Shown: positions 27,800 to 36,443 of the stretch, one piece after another
Numbering within the stretch: position 1 is the stretch's first letter
Layout: each line of letters begins with the position of its first letter
Source: Streptomyces mobaraensis
GTDB lineage: Bacteria > Actinomycetota > Actinomycetes > Streptomycetales > Streptomycetaceae
Direction of reading: 5' to 3'
Assembly: GCF_020099395.1 (NCBI RefSeq)
Contig: NZ_CP083590.1
Span: forward strand, 3,100,001 to 3,164,000
DNA length: 64,000 nucleotides
Position numbers and translations under genes: made by a program
Notes under the pieces: generated by a model
What the model was told of the DNA's origin: nothing
Seen by the model: the letters and a program-made list of their open reading frames with translations, nothing else
Database searches by the model: none

Positions 27800-28081
27800 T
27801 TGCCCCGCGAGGATGTTTACGAGGTGCTGTACACGGAGCCCGCGGCGCGCGACCGTGACCGCCTCGACGCGGCGCTCAGGGCCTCCTTCGACAAGGCCGT
27901 GGAGCTGCTGGCGAGGGACCCCTACACCGAGCTGTCCCGTCCCGTCGGGGCCGGCGAGCAGGACCGGGAGATCCGTCTCACCTCGCAGATCGTCGCGGAG
28001 TACATGGTGTCCCGCGGGCGGCTGCTGCTGGTCGTGCTGCGCATCTTCGACGACGCGGACATCCTCCTCGTGGAGGACTGA
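27800..28081 (+). CDS. small protein with RelE/ParE-like C-terminal half
   Basis: A 93-residue product from TTG at 27800. The second half (REIRLTSQIVAEYMVSRGRL then LLVVLRIFDDADILL) resembles the beta-sheet end of RelE/ParE toxins, and the first half is helical. There is no RHH or other antitoxin gene beside it, so a toxin role is weakly supported. It may be one of many orphan actinobacterial proteins of this shape. Confidence 0.6.
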   Translation: MPREDVYEVLYTEPAARDRDRLDAALRASFDKAVELLARDPYTELSRPVGAGEQDREIRLTSQIVAEYMVSRGRLLLVVLRIFDDADILLVED

Positions 28082-28092
28082 CAATCCTGTCG

Positions 28093-28254
28093 TCAGCGCT
28101 TGACCAGCGCTTCCTCCCCCTCGAAGCGGCCGAGGAGGACGACGCTGACGGCCGTGCCGGCGAACACCTTCACGGCGCGGAAGGCGTGGGAGAGGGCGGT
28201 GGCGGCGCCGTGCTCGGCGCCCTGGGCGGCTGAGGTGATCCCTGCGGTGGTCAT
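28093..28254 (-). CDS. 53-residue small protein
   Basis: An ATG at 28254 opens a 54-codon frame to TGA at 28093-28095. It reads MTTAGITSAAQGAEHGAATA, then a hydrophobic helix (VFAGTAVSVVLLG), then RFEGEEALVKR. Composition is like real Streptomyces microproteins and there is no competing gene on the other strand. One possible membrane helix. Conservation would decide. Confidence 0.45.
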   Translation of the reverse strand: MTTAGITSAAQGAEHGAATALSHAFRAVKVFAGTAVSVVLLGRFEGEEALVKR

Positions 28255-28561
28255 GTACCCATGATGCGAGCCGCGCGGCCGCCGGACATCGCCCTCGCGG
28301 TGTAAACGCGGGAGCCCCGCCGTACGACTCAGGGATCATGCCTGCCCCTACGGGAGACGGACTCCGACCCTGAGAGCCGCCCGGGGGCGGGAAAGGCGCG
28401 AGAGGGGCGCGCGGAAAATCATTGGCGCCGCCCCGCCCCCGTCCGTAGACTCGCGGACTTCCGCCTCCCGCCGCGTGTCCCGGGAGCGCCGCCGCCCGGA
28501 CGGAAACCGGCCGGCCCCCGCTCGTACGTAGCCCGCAGCCAGCCGCCCTGGAGGCCATGCC

Positions 28562-30637
28562 GTGCCCGCGCACGCCCCTGACCAGCACGAAACGACCGCA
28601 CTCGACCCGCTCACCCGCGAGCGCGACCATCTCACCGCCTCCCGCGCCGCGTTGCGCGCGATGCGGGAGGACGTCGAGGCGCTCGACATCAAGGACGTCA
28701 CGGCCAACTGGGTCAACGCGGAGGTCCTGAACCGCCAGATCGAGGAGCGCATCACGGCGCTCGCCGATCTCGCGCACGCACCCCTCTTCTTCGGGCGGCT
28801 GGACTACGAGGAGGCGCCGGCCGACGCGACGGGGGAAGGCGGCGGCGAGGAGCGGTTCTACATCGGGCGGCGGCACGTGCACGACGCGCACGGCGACCCC
28901 ATGGTCGTCGACTGGCGCGCGCCCGTCTCGCAGCCGTTCTACCAGGCGTCGAAGAAGGAGCCGCAGGGGGTCGGGCGGCGGCGCCGCTTCGGTTACACCG
29001 GCGGCGAGTTGACGGCGTACGAGGACGAGGACCTGACGGACGCGTCGGGCGCCGAGCGGGCGAGCGCGCTGCTCCAGGCGGAGATCGAGCGGCCGCGCGT
29101 CGGCCCGATGCGGGACATCGTCGCGACGATCCAGCCGGAGCAGGACGAGATCGTGCGCGCCGGGATCGGCGGCACGGTGTGCGTCCAGGGGGCGCCCGGC
29201 ACCGGGAAGACGGCGGTGGGCCTGCACCGCGTCGCGTACCTGCTCTACGCCCACCGCGAGCGGCTGGCCCGCACCGGCACGCTGGTCATCGGGCCGAACC
29301 GGTCCTTCCTCCGCTACATCGAGCAAGTGCTGCCGGCGCTCGGCGAGTTGAACGTCGCGCAGGCCACGGTGGACGACCTGGTCGCGCATGTGGAGGTGCG
29401 CGGGACGGACTCCGCCGAGGCGGCGACGGTCAAGGGCGACGCGCGGATGGCGGAGGTGCTGCGGCGCGCGGTCAGGGCGGGCGTGACGATGCCGGTGGAC
29501 CCGGTGGTCGTCGTGCGCGGCTCGCGGCGCTGGCGCGTCCCGGCGTACGAGGTGGAGGAGATCGTCCGCGAGCTGCTCGCCCGCGACATCCGGTACGGCG
29601 CCGCCCGCGAGGCCCTGCCGCAGCGCATCGCGCACGCCGTGCTCGTCCGGATGGAGCAGGCCGGCGAGGCGCCGGACGACCGGGTGCAGGACGCGGTGGC
29701 CCGCGACTCCGCCGTGAAGGCGGCGGTCAAGGCCGTCTGGCCGGCCGTCGACCCGGCGAAGCTGGTGCTGCGGCTGCTGTCGGAGCCGGAGTTCCTCGCC
29801 GAGCACGCGGCGGGCCTGCTGACGGAGGACGAGCAGCGGGCCGTGCTGTGGGCGAAGCCCGCGCGGAGCGTGCGGACGGCGAAGTGGTCGGCGGCGGACG
29901 CGGTGCTGATCGACGAGGCGACCGACCTCGTCCAGCGGACGCCCTCGCTCGGGCATGTGGTGCTGGACGAGGCGCAGGACCTGTCCCCGATGCAGTACCG
30001 GGCGGTCGGCCGCCGCTGCACCACCGGTTCCGCGACCGTACTGGGGGACATCGCGCAGGGCACGACGCCCTGGGCGACGGCGAGTTGGGGCGAGGCGCTC
30101 GCGCACCTGGGCAAGCCGGACGCGGCCGTCGAGGAGCTGACGCAGGGCTTCCGCGTCCCCCGCGAGGTGATCGCCTACGCGTCGCGGCTGCTGCCCGCCA
30201 TCGCCCCCGGACTGTCCGAGGCGACGTCGGTGCGCGAGGCCGCCGGCGACTTCGCGGTCCGGGCCGTCGGCGATCCCGCCGCGCTGGACGACGCGGTGGT
30301 CGACGCCTGCCGCTCCGCGCTCCGCCGCGAGGGCTCCATCGGCCTGATCGCGGCGGACGCCCGGATCCCCGCCCTCGCGGCGGCCCTCACGGAGGCGGCC
30401 CTCCCCCACCTCGCCCCGGGCGAGGAGACCACCGCCGACGCCCGCCTCACCCTCGTCCCGGCGTCCCTGGCCAAGGGCCTGGAGTACGACCACGTCGTCC
30501 TCGACGAGCCCGCCGCCGTCGTCGCCGGCGAACCGGACGAACGCACCGGCCTGCGGCGGCTGTACGTGGCCCTCACCCGCGCGGTGTCGGGCCTGACGGT
30601 GCTGCACGCGGAGCCGCTGCCGGCGGCTCTGGGGTGA
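28562..30637 (+). CDS. HelD/HelR-like UvrD-family ATPase
   Basis: A 691-residue SF1 motor. An N-terminal coiled coil (about residues 15-75) is followed by a segment with VVDWRAPVSQPFYQA typical of HelD proteins. Then come Walker A GAPGTGKTAVGLHR (near residue 215), DEAQDLSPMQYRAVGRR, and C-terminal motifs AKGLEYDHVVLDEP and RLYVALTRA. Such proteins dissociate stalled or rifamycin-bound RNA polymerase. GTG at 28562 has GGAGG nine bases upstream. I saw no rifamycin-associated inverted repeat upstream. Confidence 0.9.
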   Translation: MPAHAPDQHETTALDPLTRERDHLTASRAALRAMREDVEALDIKDVTANWVNAEVLNRQIEERITALADLAHAPLFFGRLDYEEAPADATGEGGGEERFYIGRRHVHDAHGDPMVVDWRAPVSQPFYQASKKEPQGVGRRRRFGYTGGELTAYEDEDLTDASGAERASALLQAEIERPRVGPMRDIVATIQPEQDEIVRAGIGGTVCVQGAPGTGKTAVGLHRVAYLLYAHRERLARTGTLVIGPNRSFLRYIEQVLPALGELNVAQATVDDLVAHVEVRGTDSAEAATVKGDARMAEVLRRAVRAGVTMPVDPVVVVRGSRRWRVPAYEVEEIVRELLARDIRYGAAREALPQRIAHAVLVRMEQAGEAPDDRVQDAVARDSAVKAAVKAVWPAVDPAKLVLRLLSEPEFLAEHAAGLLTEDEQRAVLWAKPARSVRTAKWSAADAVLIDEATDLVQRTPSLGHVVLDEAQDLSPMQYRAVGRRCTTGSATVLGDIAQGTTPWATASWGEALAHLGKPDAAVEELTQGFRVPREVIAYASRLLPAIAPGLSEATSVREAAGDFAVRAVGDPAALDDAVVDACRSALRREGSIGLIAADARIPALAAALTEAALPHLAPGEETTADARLTLVPASLAKGLEYDHVVLDEPAAVVAGEPDERTGLRRLYVALTRAVSGLTVLHAEPLPAALG

Positions 30638-31108
30638 CGGTTCCGCGCCGGGGCCGGGAGGGGCAGGCGCATACGGCCACCGCACGCACCTCTCCTCCCC
30701 CGCGCGGAGAAGGGAGCGGCGGCGGGGCTCGCGCCGGTGAGAAGTGACGCGGGCGGTACGGGTGGTGGTTTCGGCGCTCATGCGGACCGGTGAATCAGCG
30801 GATTCCGCCGCCACCCCCCGCCGTCTTCGTGCGGTCACATGACAGGCAAGGCGCCGTCACGGACCTCCGCCGCCCGGCCGGTGATACCGGCACAGGTATG
30901 GGTATCGGCCGTTTGTCGGGGGCCGTCGGTGGCGGTCGGCGGACTGTCGGTGATCTGTCGGCGGGCGGCGGGACATTGGAGCAGGTCGGGGCCGGTCGTC
31001 ACCGGTACCGGCCATCGGCATCGCAGTGTCCCGGCCTACCGGAGCGGCGCTCCCGGCGTGATCCGCCGCGGAAGCCGCCCGGCGGTCCACGATCAGGAAG
31101 GCAGTCCC
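30638..31108. other. 471-base intergenic region, no gene seen
   Basis: Between the HelR-like gene and the flavoprotein gene. It contains several CGGT-rich short repeats (CACCGGTACCGGCC near 31000 and related CGGTGATACCGGC near 30880), which could be regulator sites, but no frame that looks like protein. Confidence 0.4.
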
Positions 31109-32236
31109 ATGACCACCGAAGTGACGATCATCGGCGCCGGTCTCGGCGGGCTCGCGCTCGCCCGCGTCCTGCACGTCCACGGCATACCGGCGGCGGTCTA
31201 CGAGGCGGAGGCCTCCCCGGCCGCGCGTTCACAGGGCGGGATGCTCGACATCCACGACTACAACGGCCAGATCGCCCTGGAGGCGGCCGGACTGATGGAC
31301 GAGTTCCGGGAACTCATCCTGGAGGGCCGCCAGGCCATGCGGGTGCTCGCGCCGGACGGGAGCGTGCTGTTCGACAAGGCCGACGACGGCTCCGGGGGCC
31401 GTCCCGAGGTGCAGCGCGGCGAGTTGCGGCAGATGCTGCTCGACTCGCTCCCGGCCGGGACCGTCCGGTGGGGGCACAAGGTCACCGGCGCCCGCGCGCT
31501 CGGCGACGGACGGCACGAGGTGGCGTTCGCCGGCGGCGGCACCGTCGTGACGAGCCTGCTGGTCGGCGCGGACGGCGCGTGGTCGCGGATCCGTCCGCTG
31601 CTCTCCGCCGTCGAACCGGAGTACAGCGGCAGGTCGGTCGTCGAGACCTACCTGTACGACGCCGACACCCGGCACCCCGCCGTCGCGAAGGCGGTCGGCG
31701 GCGGGGCGATGATCGCGGCCAAGCCGGGCAGGGAGATCTTCGCCCACCGGGAGAAGGGCGACACGCTGCACGCCTACGTGGGCGTGGTCGAGCCGCTGGA
31801 GTGGTTCACCGGCCTCGACTTCACCGACGCCGCCACGGCTCACGAGGCCACCGCGCGGATCGCGCGGGAGTTCGACGGCTGGGCGCCGGAGCTCACCGCG
31901 CTGATCACCGACGCGGACGTCACGCCGGTTCTGCGCCATTTCCACGTCCTGCCGGCCGGGCACCGGTGGGAGCGGGTGCCGGGGGTGACCCTGCTCGGCG
32001 ACGCCGCCCACCTCGCGATCCAGAACGGCGAGGGCGCCAACCTGGCGATGCTCGACGGCGCTGAGCTGGGCCAGGCGCTCGCCGCGCACCCCGGCGACGT
32101 CGAGGCGGCGCTCACGGTGTACGAGCAGGCCATGTTCCCGCGCAGCGCCGAGGCCGCCAGGATCGGCGAGGACGCGGGCGAGGACCCGATCCAGGGTCTG
32201 CTCGCCGCCATCAGCGGGGAGGGGCGGCCCGAGTAG
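31109..32236 (+). CDS. FAD-dependent monooxygenase, TetX-like
   Basis: A 375-residue class A flavoprotein monooxygenase. It has the dinucleotide motif IIGAGLGGLALARVL at the start, an Arg-containing region (QRGELRQMLLDSL), a DG motif (LLVGADGAWSRIRP) and the FAD-pyrophosphate motif GDAAHL near residue 295. The segment ARSQGGMLDIHDYNGQIAL resembles tetracycline-inactivating TetX and related enzymes. Substrate unknown: antibiotic inactivation or aromatic hydroxylation are possible. ATG at 31109 with AGGAAG upstream. It converges on arsR. Confidence 0.87.
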   Translation: MTTEVTIIGAGLGGLALARVLHVHGIPAAVYEAEASPAARSQGGMLDIHDYNGQIALEAAGLMDEFRELILEGRQAMRVLAPDGSVLFDKADDGSGGRPEVQRGELRQMLLDSLPAGTVRWGHKVTGARALGDGRHEVAFAGGGTVVTSLLVGADGAWSRIRPLLSAVEPEYSGRSVVETYLYDADTRHPAVAKAVGGGAMIAAKPGREIFAHREKGDTLHAYVGVVEPLEWFTGLDFTDAATAHEATARIAREFDGWAPELTALITDADVTPVLRHFHVLPAGHRWERVPGVTLLGDAAHLAIQNGEGANLAMLDGAELGQALAAHPGDVEAALTVYEQAMFPRSAEAARIGEDAGEDPIQGLLAAISGEGRPE

Positions 32237-32296
32237 GCCGCGGGAGGAACCGGCGGAGCGGACCGGGGAAAGGCGGCGCGCACGGGCCGGCGGCCG

Positions 32297-32686
32297 TCAC
32301 ACGGCTCCGCCGGCCGCCCCGGCGCCGGTCGCGCCTCCACCAGCCGTCTCACCAGCCGTTTCACCCGCCGCCAACAACGCGTCCACCAGCCCCGGGAAGC
32401 GCGCGTCGAGGTCGTCGCGGCGCAGGGCGACATGCCGGTTGCGGCCGACCGCGCGGGTGGAGGTGACGCCCGCTTCCCGCAGGACGCGCATGTGGTGCGA
32501 CACCGTCGACTTGTGCAGATGCCCGAGGCCGAGGCGGACGGAGTCGCAGTCGCACTGCTCGTCGGTGCCCAGCACGTGAAACAGGTGCAGGCGGACAGGG
32601 TCCCCTAGCGCGCTGAGGACCTTCTCCAGCCGGATGTCCCCGGCGTCGGGCTGCGGCAGCAGCTCTCCCTCCACGGTCGTCACCAT
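32297..32686 (-). CDS. ArsR-family transcriptional regulator
   Basis: A 129-residue winged helix: LEKVLSALGDPVRLHLFHVL, then CDCDSVRLGLGHLHKSTVSHHMRVLREAGV as the recognition region, wing ending GRNRHVALRRDDL, and a low-complexity Ala/Gly tail. The CDC is near, but not identical to, the metal-binding ELCVCD motif of ArsR/SmtB sensors, so metal sensing is uncertain. It is divergent from an MFS exporter across 145 bases that carry two copies of a 20-bp operator-like sequence. Confidence 0.9.
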   Translation of the reverse strand: MVTTVEGELLPQPDAGDIRLEKVLSALGDPVRLHLFHVLGTDEQCDCDSVRLGLGHLHKSTVSHHMRVLREAGVTSTRAVGRNRHVALRRDDLDARFPGLVDALLAAGETAGETAGGGATGAGAAGGAV

Positions 32687-32751
32687 TCCCACCTTCCGTC
32701 ACCGGAGCGCCGGGCCGCCGGAGTTGAGGACATGACCGGGCCGGCATTTTT

Positions 32752-32799
32752 TGTTTGACAGGGGTCCAACAATCTCTATTGTTTGACGCACGTCCAACC
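32752..32799. promoter_or_regulatory. two tandem operator copies between arsR and the MFS gene
   Basis: TGTTTGAC-N4-GTCCAAC occurs twice, at 32752-32770 and 32780-32798, 28 bases apart. Each is an imperfect inverted repeat (GTTTGAC against GTTGGAC). The 28-base spacing is close to three helical turns, so two ArsR dimers would lie on nearly the same face. AT-rich sequence around them fits the divergent promoters. Confidence 0.65.
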
Positions 32800-32831
32800 T
32801 TACCTGCCCGGAACTGCCCGGAAGGACTCCC

Positions 32832-34037
32832 GTGCGTCTCCGCCTGTTCCTGCTCGCCCTCGGCGCGTTCGCCGTCGGCACCGACTCCATGGTCATGACC
32901 GGCATCCTCGACGGCATCGCCGACGACCTCGGTACGTCCCTCGCCGCCGCCGGACAGCTCGTCACCGTCTTCGGCCTGGCGTACGCGCTGCTCGCGCCCG
33001 TCCTCGCCACGGTGACCGCCCGCTGGGACCGGCGGCGGGTGCTGTTCACCGCGCTCGCGGTGTTCACGCTCGCGAACGCCCTCAGCGCGCTCGCCCCGGG
33101 CTACGGAACGCTCCTCGCCACCCGGATCCTCGCCGCCGCCGGCGCCGCGCTCTACACCCCGACGGCCAACGCCGTCGCCACCACCCTCGTCCCGCCGGAG
33201 CGGCGCGGGCGCGCCATCGCGACCGTGCTCGGCGGCATGACCGTGGCCACCGTGCTGGGCGTCCCGCTGGGCGCCTACCTCGGACGCGCCGACTGGCGCT
33301 GGACGATGTGGCTGGTCACCGCCCTGGGCGCCGCCGCGCTCACGGGCCTCGCCGCACTGCTGCGCGACCTGCCCACCCTCACGGGCGCCCCCGGCATACG
33401 GGAACGCCTGGCGCCGCTGCGCAACCGCCAGGTCATCGCGGGGACGTTCACGACGTTCCTCGTCTTCGTCGCCGTCAACTCCATCTACATCTACCTGGCG
33501 ACGGCGGTCCGCCCGGCGACGGGCGGCGACCAGGACCGGCTCTCCCTGATCCTGCTGGTCTCCGGCCTCGCCTCGATGGCGGGCAACTGGCTGGGCGGCC
33601 GGCTCGTCGACCGGCTGGGCGTCCGCGCGGTCCTGCTCACCGGCGGCGTCCTCGGGGCCCTCGCGTACGGATCCCTGCCGCTGCTCTCCGGCTCGATGCC
33701 CGGGGCGCTCTGCTACGCCGTCATCAGCCCGCTCGTCGGCTGGTCGATGGCCGTCGCCCTGCCGCACCGCCTGGTCTCCGTCGACCCGCCGAGCGCACCC
33801 CTGCTGATGTCGCTCAACAGCAGCGCGCTCTACCTCGGGCTGGCGGCGGCCGGGGTCGTGGGGAGCACGGCGATCGACGTGCTCGGGGGGCGGTGGTTCC
33901 CGCTGGTGTCGGTGGTGGCGATGGCGGGCGCGGTGGCCGTCACGCTGGCGACGGTCCGGCGGTCGCGGCCCGCGAGCACGGAGGCGCGCCCCGAGCCCAC
34001 CCCTTCACCGGTTCCCGGGGCTGCGCCCGCCAAATAG
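32832..34037 (+). CDS. MFS transporter (DHA1/Cmx-like drug exporter)
   Basis: A 401-residue, 12-helix major-facilitator protein. It has the first-helix acidic segment (GTDSMVMTGILDGIADDL), motif A-like RWDRRRVLF, and motif C-like GGMTVATVLGVPLGAYLG, close to chloramphenicol and arabinose-type exporters. GTG at 32832 is used. It is regulated in all likelihood by the divergent ArsR. Its TAG stop overlaps the first base of repeat copy B, which may supply the terminator. Confidence 0.9.
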   Translation: MRLRLFLLALGAFAVGTDSMVMTGILDGIADDLGTSLAAAGQLVTVFGLAYALLAPVLATVTARWDRRRVLFTALAVFTLANALSALAPGYGTLLATRILAAAGAALYTPTANAVATTLVPPERRGRAIATVLGGMTVATVLGVPLGAYLGRADWRWTMWLVTALGAAALTGLAALLRDLPTLTGAPGIRERLAPLRNRQVIAGTFTTFLVFVAVNSIYIYLATAVRPATGGDQDRLSLILLVSGLASMAGNWLGGRLVDRLGVRAVLLTGGVLGALAYGSLPLLSGSMPGALCYAVISPLVGWSMAVALPHRLVSVDPPSAPLLMSLNSSALYLGLAAAGVVGSTAIDVLGGRWFPLVSVVAMAGAVAVTLATVRRSRPASTEARPEPTPSPVPGAAPAK

Positions 34038-34135
34038 CCCGTCCGGCGTTTGAGGACAACCGCGCGAAGCGCGGTTTCGGGGGCGTGGGGGCTTGCCCCC
34101 GCAAGAAACGGTGAGGGGGCGGGACCGGGGCACCC
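34037..34135 (+). repeat. dispersed two-hairpin repeat, copy B
   Basis: Plus-oriented copy starting at the last base of the MFS stop codon. GCCCGTCCGGCGTTTGAGGA start, a first hairpin rewritten as ACCGCGCGAAGCGCGGTT, a second hairpin GGGGGCTTGCCCCC, and the GGGACCGGGGCACCCC end are all present. It fills the gap to the converging cutC gene. Confidence 0.78.
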
Positions 34136-34145
34136 CACACCCCAC

Positions 34146-34844
34146 CTACCCCCCAAGCGCCTCCCGCCAAGCCCGAACCGCCGCCACATCCACCGCCGCG
34201 TCCCAACCCCCCGGCCGGGACGCACCCCCGATGTGGAACCCGTCGATACCGGCCTCCAACAACACCGGCACATGCTTCAACTTCAGCCCCCCGCCCACGA
34301 GAATCCGCGGCTCATATCCGGGCTCGTCCCCCCGCGCCGCCTCCGCCAGCAGCACGGAAAGCCCGTCGTCCACCCCGGACGCCGAGCCGGCCGTGAGGTA
34401 CGTGTCGAGGCCAGGCCGGTCGGCCAGCTGCTTCCGCAGGGCGTCGCGGTCGGCCGCCCGGTCGATCGCCCGGTGGAACGTCCACCGGGCACCGGGCCCG
34501 AGCACGTCGCACAGCGCGTCGACGGCGGCGAGGTCCGCCCGCCCGTCCTCCCCGAGGAACCCGAGGACGAACTCCTCGGCGCCCTCCGCCCGCAGCGCGC
34601 CCGCCGCGGCGCACAGCGCGTCGAGTTCCGCAGCGCCGCCCACGCCGAAGCCGTCGGAGGACCGCAGCATCACGCGGACGGGGATGTCGACGGCCTCCCG
34701 CACCCGGGCGAAGGTCTCCAGCGAGGGGGTCAGGCCGTCGGCCGCCATGTCGCTGACCAGTTCCAGCCGGTCCGCCCCGCCGGCCCGCGCCGCCACCGCG
34801 TCCGCCGCGTCCAGCGCGATCACTTCGAGAATTGGTCTAGACAT
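34146..34844 (-). CDS. cutC: CutC family protein
   Basis: A 232-residue TIM-barrel of the CutC copper-homeostasis family. The N terminus is MSRPILEVIALDAADAVAA with ADRLELVSDM, then PVRVMLRSSDGFG, and the C-terminal ILVGGGLK and DGFHIGGASRP segments. The true biochemical role of CutC is unsettled. ATG at 34844 gives the family N terminus. A DasR-like site overlaps the start codon. Divergent from the HD-domain gene. Confidence 0.9.
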   Translation of the reverse strand: MSRPILEVIALDAADAVAARAGGADRLELVSDMAADGLTPSLETFARVREAVDIPVRVMLRSSDGFGVGGAAELDALCAAAGALRAEGAEEFVLGFLGEDGRADLAAVDALCDVLGPGARWTFHRAIDRAADRDALRKQLADRPGLDTYLTAGSASGVDDGLSVLLAEAARGDEPGYEPRILVGGGLKLKHVPVLLEAGIDGFHIGGASRPGGWDAAVDVAAVRAWREALGG

Positions 34845-34846
34845 GT
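34831..34846. promoter_or_regulatory. DasR-like (dre) site over the cutC start
   Basis: ATTGGTCTAGACATGT matches about 13 of 16 positions of the dre consensus (ACTGGTCTAGACCACT). Because it overlaps the conserved MSRP codons the match may be partly due to coding constraint. If bound by DasR it would block cutC expression. Confidence 0.35.
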
Positions 34847-34910
34847 AACAAGGGTGCCACACCGGCGCCCGCCGAGGAAGCACGCCCCTCGGTTGCACCA
34901 CAATGGCCCC

Positions 34911-35681
34911 ATGGCCACCCCCGCCGAGCAGCCCGATCAGCCCGCGCAGCCCGGGCAGTCCGGGCAGTCCCTCGAAGCCCGCTGGGCCGACGCCGTCCGC
35001 ACGGCCCGCCGCCCGGCCCACGGCCCGGACCCCGACGCTCCGAGCCCCGACGCCCCGGACATCGACACCCCGGACACGGACGCCCCGGACGCCGACACCC
35101 CCGACCTCGCCCGCTACGCCGCCGACCTCCTCGCCCGCTGGTCGGAGCCGCAGCGCCGCTACCACACCACCGCCCACCTCACCGCCGTCCTCGACCGCGT
35201 CGACGAACTCGCCGAGCACGCGCGGTCCGCCCGCGACCTCGCCGCCGTCCGCCTCGCCGCCTGGTTCCACGACGCGGTCTACCTGCCCGAACGCTCGACC
35301 AACGAGGAGCGCAGCGCCCGGCTCGCGGGCCGCGCCCTGGCGGAGCTCGGGGTGCCCGAGGACGTCACCGCCGAGGTCGTCCGGCTCGTCCTGCTGACCG
35401 TCGGCCACGACCCGGCCCCCGGCGACCGCAACGGCGAGCTGCTGTGCGACGCCGACCTCGCCGTCCTCGGCGGGACCCCCGAGGCGTACGCGACGTACGC
35501 GGCGGAGGTGCGCCAGGAGTACGGCTTCGTGCCCGACGAGGCGTTCCGGGCTGGCCGCGCGGCCGTCCTGCGCCAACTGCTCGCCCTGCCCCGGCTGTTC
35601 CGCACCCCGCGCGGGTACGAACGGTGGGAGCGCGCCGCCCGGCACAACCTCACGACGGAGCTCGCGCTGCTCACCACGTAG
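34911..35681 (+). CDS. HD-domain protein
   Basis: 256 residues. An N-terminal repeat-rich segment (residues 35-65, alternating Pro/Asp: PDTDAPDADTPD) is followed by an HD metal-dependent phosphohydrolase domain: YHTTAHLTAVLDRVDEL, AAWFHDAVYLPE with the HD pair, DADLAVLGG, and a C-terminal FRTPRGYERWERAAR. Family members hydrolyse nucleotides or act as predicted phosphohydrolases; substrate unknown. ATG at 34911. Confidence 0.85.
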   Translation: MATPAEQPDQPAQPGQSGQSLEARWADAVRTARRPAHGPDPDAPSPDAPDIDTPDTDAPDADTPDLARYAADLLARWSEPQRRYHTTAHLTAVLDRVDELAEHARSARDLAAVRLAAWFHDAVYLPERSTNEERSARLAGRALAELGVPEDVTAEVVRLVLLTVGHDPAPGDRNGELLCDADLAVLGGTPEAYATYAAEVRQEYGFVPDEAFRAGRAAVLRQLLALPRLFRTPRGYERWERAARHNLTTELALLTT

Positions 35682-35709
35682 CGCGGGCCCGGCAAGGGCG
35701 CCGCCGCAC

Positions 35710-35985
35710 TCAGCCCGGCCGCGCCCCCGGCCGCTTCCGCCTCCGCAGCCCCGCCGCCCGCAGCAGCCGCACCACCTCCCGGCTGCGCACCTCCACCGCG
35801 CCGAGCCGCACCGCGTCCGCGTACGAGGACGCCGCCACGTCGTAGTGGTCGCCGTCGAAGGCCCGCGCGGGCAGGCCCATGCGGGCGGCGAACGCGTGCA
35901 GCTCGTCGAAGCTCACGTCGCTCACCAGGTGCGACCACATGCGGCCGTGCCCCGGCCACTGCGGCGGGTCGATGTAGAGGGTCAC
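35710..35985 (-). CDS. DUF4031 protein
   Basis: A 91-residue protein from GTG at 35985. It begins MTLYIDPPQWPGHGRMWSHL and contains SDVSFDELHAFAARMG and FDGDHYDVAASSYADAVRLG, the pattern I know as DUF4031. The tail is basic (LRRRKRPGARPG). Function unknown. It is 33 bases downstream of the next minus-strand gene and probably in the same transcript. Confidence 0.82.
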   Translation of the reverse strand: MTLYIDPPQWPGHGRMWSHLVSDVSFDELHAFAARMGLPARAFDGDHYDVAASSYADAVRLGAVEVRSREVVRLLRAAGLRRRKRPGARPG

Positions 35986-36018
35986 CGCTCTTCCCTCTCG
36001 CCTCTTCCGTCGCTCGCG

Positions 36019-36381
36019 TCAGCCGCGCAGGGCCGACGACAGCCGCCCGACGGGCGCCACGATCACCGCCTGCTTCGTACAGGCCCAGTGCGGGTCCGGC
36101 CCGAGCTCCGGCTCGACCTCCAGGGCGTGCGGGTCGCCCGAGTCCGTGCAGACCGGGCACAGCGGCCAGCGGCCGTGCCGCTCCAGCAGCGCGTCCTGGA
36201 CGTCCTGGGCGATCAGCCCGGCGACGAAGGCCACGCCCTCCGGCCACTGCTCGACCCACCACCGCCGGCCGGCCACCGCGTCCTCCACCAGCGAGACCAC
36301 GTCCGGGTCGGCCACGCCCCCGGCGGTCAGGTCGTCGAGGACGAGCGCCCGGGCCGCGTGCAGTGCTTGTTCGAGCTCCAT
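36019..36381 (-). CDS. hypothetical protein with CxxC motif
   Basis: 120 residues from ATG at 36381 (MELEQALHAARALVLDDLTA). A helical N-terminal half contains RRWWVEQWPEGVAFVAGLIA. A small cysteine-bearing section follows (PLCPVCTDSG ... HWACTKQ) that could bind zinc. Conserved-looking but unnamed. It is divergent from the RpiR-type regulator across 62 bases. Confidence 0.75.
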   Translation of the reverse strand: MELEQALHAARALVLDDLTAGGVADPDVVSLVEDAVAGRRWWVEQWPEGVAFVAGLIAQDVQDALLERHGRWPLCPVCTDSGDPHALEVEPELGPDPHWACTKQAVIVAPVGRLSSALRG

Positions 36382-36424
36382 TGCCCCATTGTCCGGGACG
36401 CGAATGGTTGACGGCACATCCGGC

Positions 36425-36439
36425 TGAAAATACCTTTCA
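36425..36439. promoter_or_regulatory. putative RpiR-family operator
   Basis: TGAAA-N5-TTTCA just before the regulator's GTG start, in an AT-rich patch. GAAA/TTTC inverted repeats are usual for RpiR/MurR proteins, so autoregulation is plausible. Confidence 0.45.
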
Positions 36440-36443
36440 CCGG

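Noticed and set aside
27725..30838. A minus-strand open frame of more than 1000 codons opposite the HelR-like gene
   Set aside because: It is the high-GC antisense shadow of a gene with clear helicase motifs; its translation is Arg/Gly/His-rich low-complexity text without motifs.
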